A stretch of DNA of 5,049 bases. Origin: Pseudomonadota bacterium (GTDB lineage Bacteria; Pseudomonadota; Gammaproteobacteria; Steroidobacterales; Steroidobacteraceae). The notes under the pieces are model-generated. The model was given only the letters and a program-made list of their open reading frames with translations. It was not told where the DNA came from and did not search any database. The stretch lies in assembly GCA_021820785.1 (NCBI GenBank), contig JAKADE010000257.1, positions 1 to 5,049 of the forward strand, read 5' to 3'. Shown here piece after piece: positions 4,368 through 5,049 of this stretch; within the stretch, counting starts at the first letter, position 1, and each line of letters begins with the position of its first letter. The translations under genes and the position numbers were made by a program.

Positions 4368-5049
4368 ATGGCGCGCAGCGTCCGCGGTGCGGCAGGATAT
4401 GACTTTCTCGACCGGCACGCCCAAGTCATCGAGCGCCTCGTGCCGGGCGTACGGGCGGTGGCGTTCTTCGGCGCTCGAGGCAAACTCCTCCGAGGCCGCG
4501 ATCCGGTACCGCTGTCCCAGGTTCAGCTTCAGGTTCGTTCCGTCTTGAAATCCACTGCCATCGGATCGGGCCGCCGTCCTTTGAACGCGATTTTGCCGGT
4601 CAGCGCTTCCGAGCGCGCGGCAGCGTTCGTTCTGTACGCGGGGAGTGGAACCCGAGGAGCGAAGCCACTTGCCCCGCCGGTGGCTGGGGTGTGTCTAGTG
4701 ATCTTTCACATCGCCTCCGGAGGAGATTGTCCGTCCGTCGCGACCCTGCAGGCCCAGCTCGAACCCGCTCTGGCCTGCGTCGGGGATCACTTGGCGCGGT
4801 ACGCCGGAGAGAGTACACGAGGATTCGCTGCGCACGATGGGGTTCGAGACCTCGCGTGGCTGTATGAGGTGACATCCCCCGTTCTCAATCGAGGCACATC
4901 TCAGTCTCGCTCTGATCGCGGCGAGCGACTGGCGGAGTTGGTGGGCGCCTCGGTGGCGCATCTGGACTGCGCGTTGGGCGCGCTCGTGGTGCCGCAGGGG
5001 CCGCTGCGGATTGTCCGCACCGCTGAGGCCGCCGATGGCGCCGAGGATG
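4368..5049 (+). CDS. N-terminal part of a probable sensory/signalling protein, truncated by the right edge
   Basis: The frame is open from ATG 4368 to the end of the window, giving 227 codons with strongly GC-rich third positions. GGAGGG (4359-4364) sits just before the start, though the 3-4 nt spacing is tight. Residues 11-25 (YDFLDRHAQVIERLV) are followed by 29-40 (RAVAFFGARGKL), which resembles a small sensory beta segment. Residues 72-118 form alternating beta strands, ending in VCLVIFHIA. Residues 127-145 (TLQAQLEPALACVGDHLAR) make an amphipathic helix, and 186-215 begin a GAF-like segment with LAELVGASVAHLDCALGALVVP. This order recalls the front end of proteobacterial GAF proteins that carry GGDEF and EAL domains for cyclic-di-GMP turnover. 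No such catalytic domain is inside the window, so the assignment is an inference. There is no signal peptide, so a cytosolic sensor is likely. Confidence 0.6.
   Translation, partial: MARSVRGAAGYDFLDRHAQVIERLVPGVRAVAFFGARGKLLRGRDPVPLSQVQLQVRSVLKSTAIGSGRRPLNAILPVSASERAAAFVLYAGSGTRGAKPLAPPVAGVCLVIFHIASGGDCPSVATLQAQLEPALACVGDHLARYAGESTRGFAAHDGVRDLAWLYEVTSPVLNRGTSQSRSDRGERLAELVGASVAHLDCALGALVVPQGPLRIVRTAEAADGAED

Noticed and set aside
4600..4961. Two minus-strand frames of about 90 codons
   Set aside because: They lie opposite the open, GC3-rich plus-strand frame from 4368 and have no supporting motifs.

Overview
The window is GC-rich DNA whose readable gene content fits a proteobacterium, probably a gammaproteobacterium. 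This placement rests on the σ70-like promoters, the lipobox lipoprotein and the gene families, and it is inference, not proof. Most of the left two thirds is transcribed leftwards (minus strand). The right end (from about 3980) is transcribed rightwards.

The centre of interest is a cobalamin-regulated peptide-modification cassette at 528-2353 on the minus strand. In transcription order it has a σ70-like promoter (2325-2353), a complete cobalamin (B12) riboswitch (2151-2313), and a strong intrinsic terminator (2080-2136) lying between riboswitch and coding region. These are followed by a 50-residue peptide gene (1904-2056) and a 459-residue radical SAM/SPASM enzyme (528-1907). The peptide stop and enzyme start overlap as GTGA. 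The pair matches what I know as the CbpA/CbpB system, a B12-riboswitch-associated peptide precursor and its radical SAM maturase, whose product and function are unknown. No protease, transporter or immunity gene for the peptide lies in the window.

Downstream of the enzyme gene, still on the minus strand, a second independent cobalamin riboswitch (about 104-262) has its own promoter (306-334). Its coding region begins beyond the left edge. Two B12-sensing leaders in tandem suggest a local cobalamin regulon. A BtuB-type outer-membrane receptor is the most usual target of such a leader but cannot be seen here.

Upstream of the cassette (2480-3427, minus) is a DUF4382-type lipoprotein gene with its own terminator, and its promoter region contains an unusually good inverted repeat (3480-3518). 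Positions 3526-3982 hold no convincing gene, but contain three GTCTCA half-sites in alternating orientation spaced exactly 10 bp apart (3903-3928). To the right are a small unrecognised gene (3983-4303, plus) and the N-terminal 227 codons of a larger gene (from 4368, plus). The latter runs off the right edge and looks like the sensory front end of a signalling protein, possibly a GAF plus cyclic-di-GMP enzyme.
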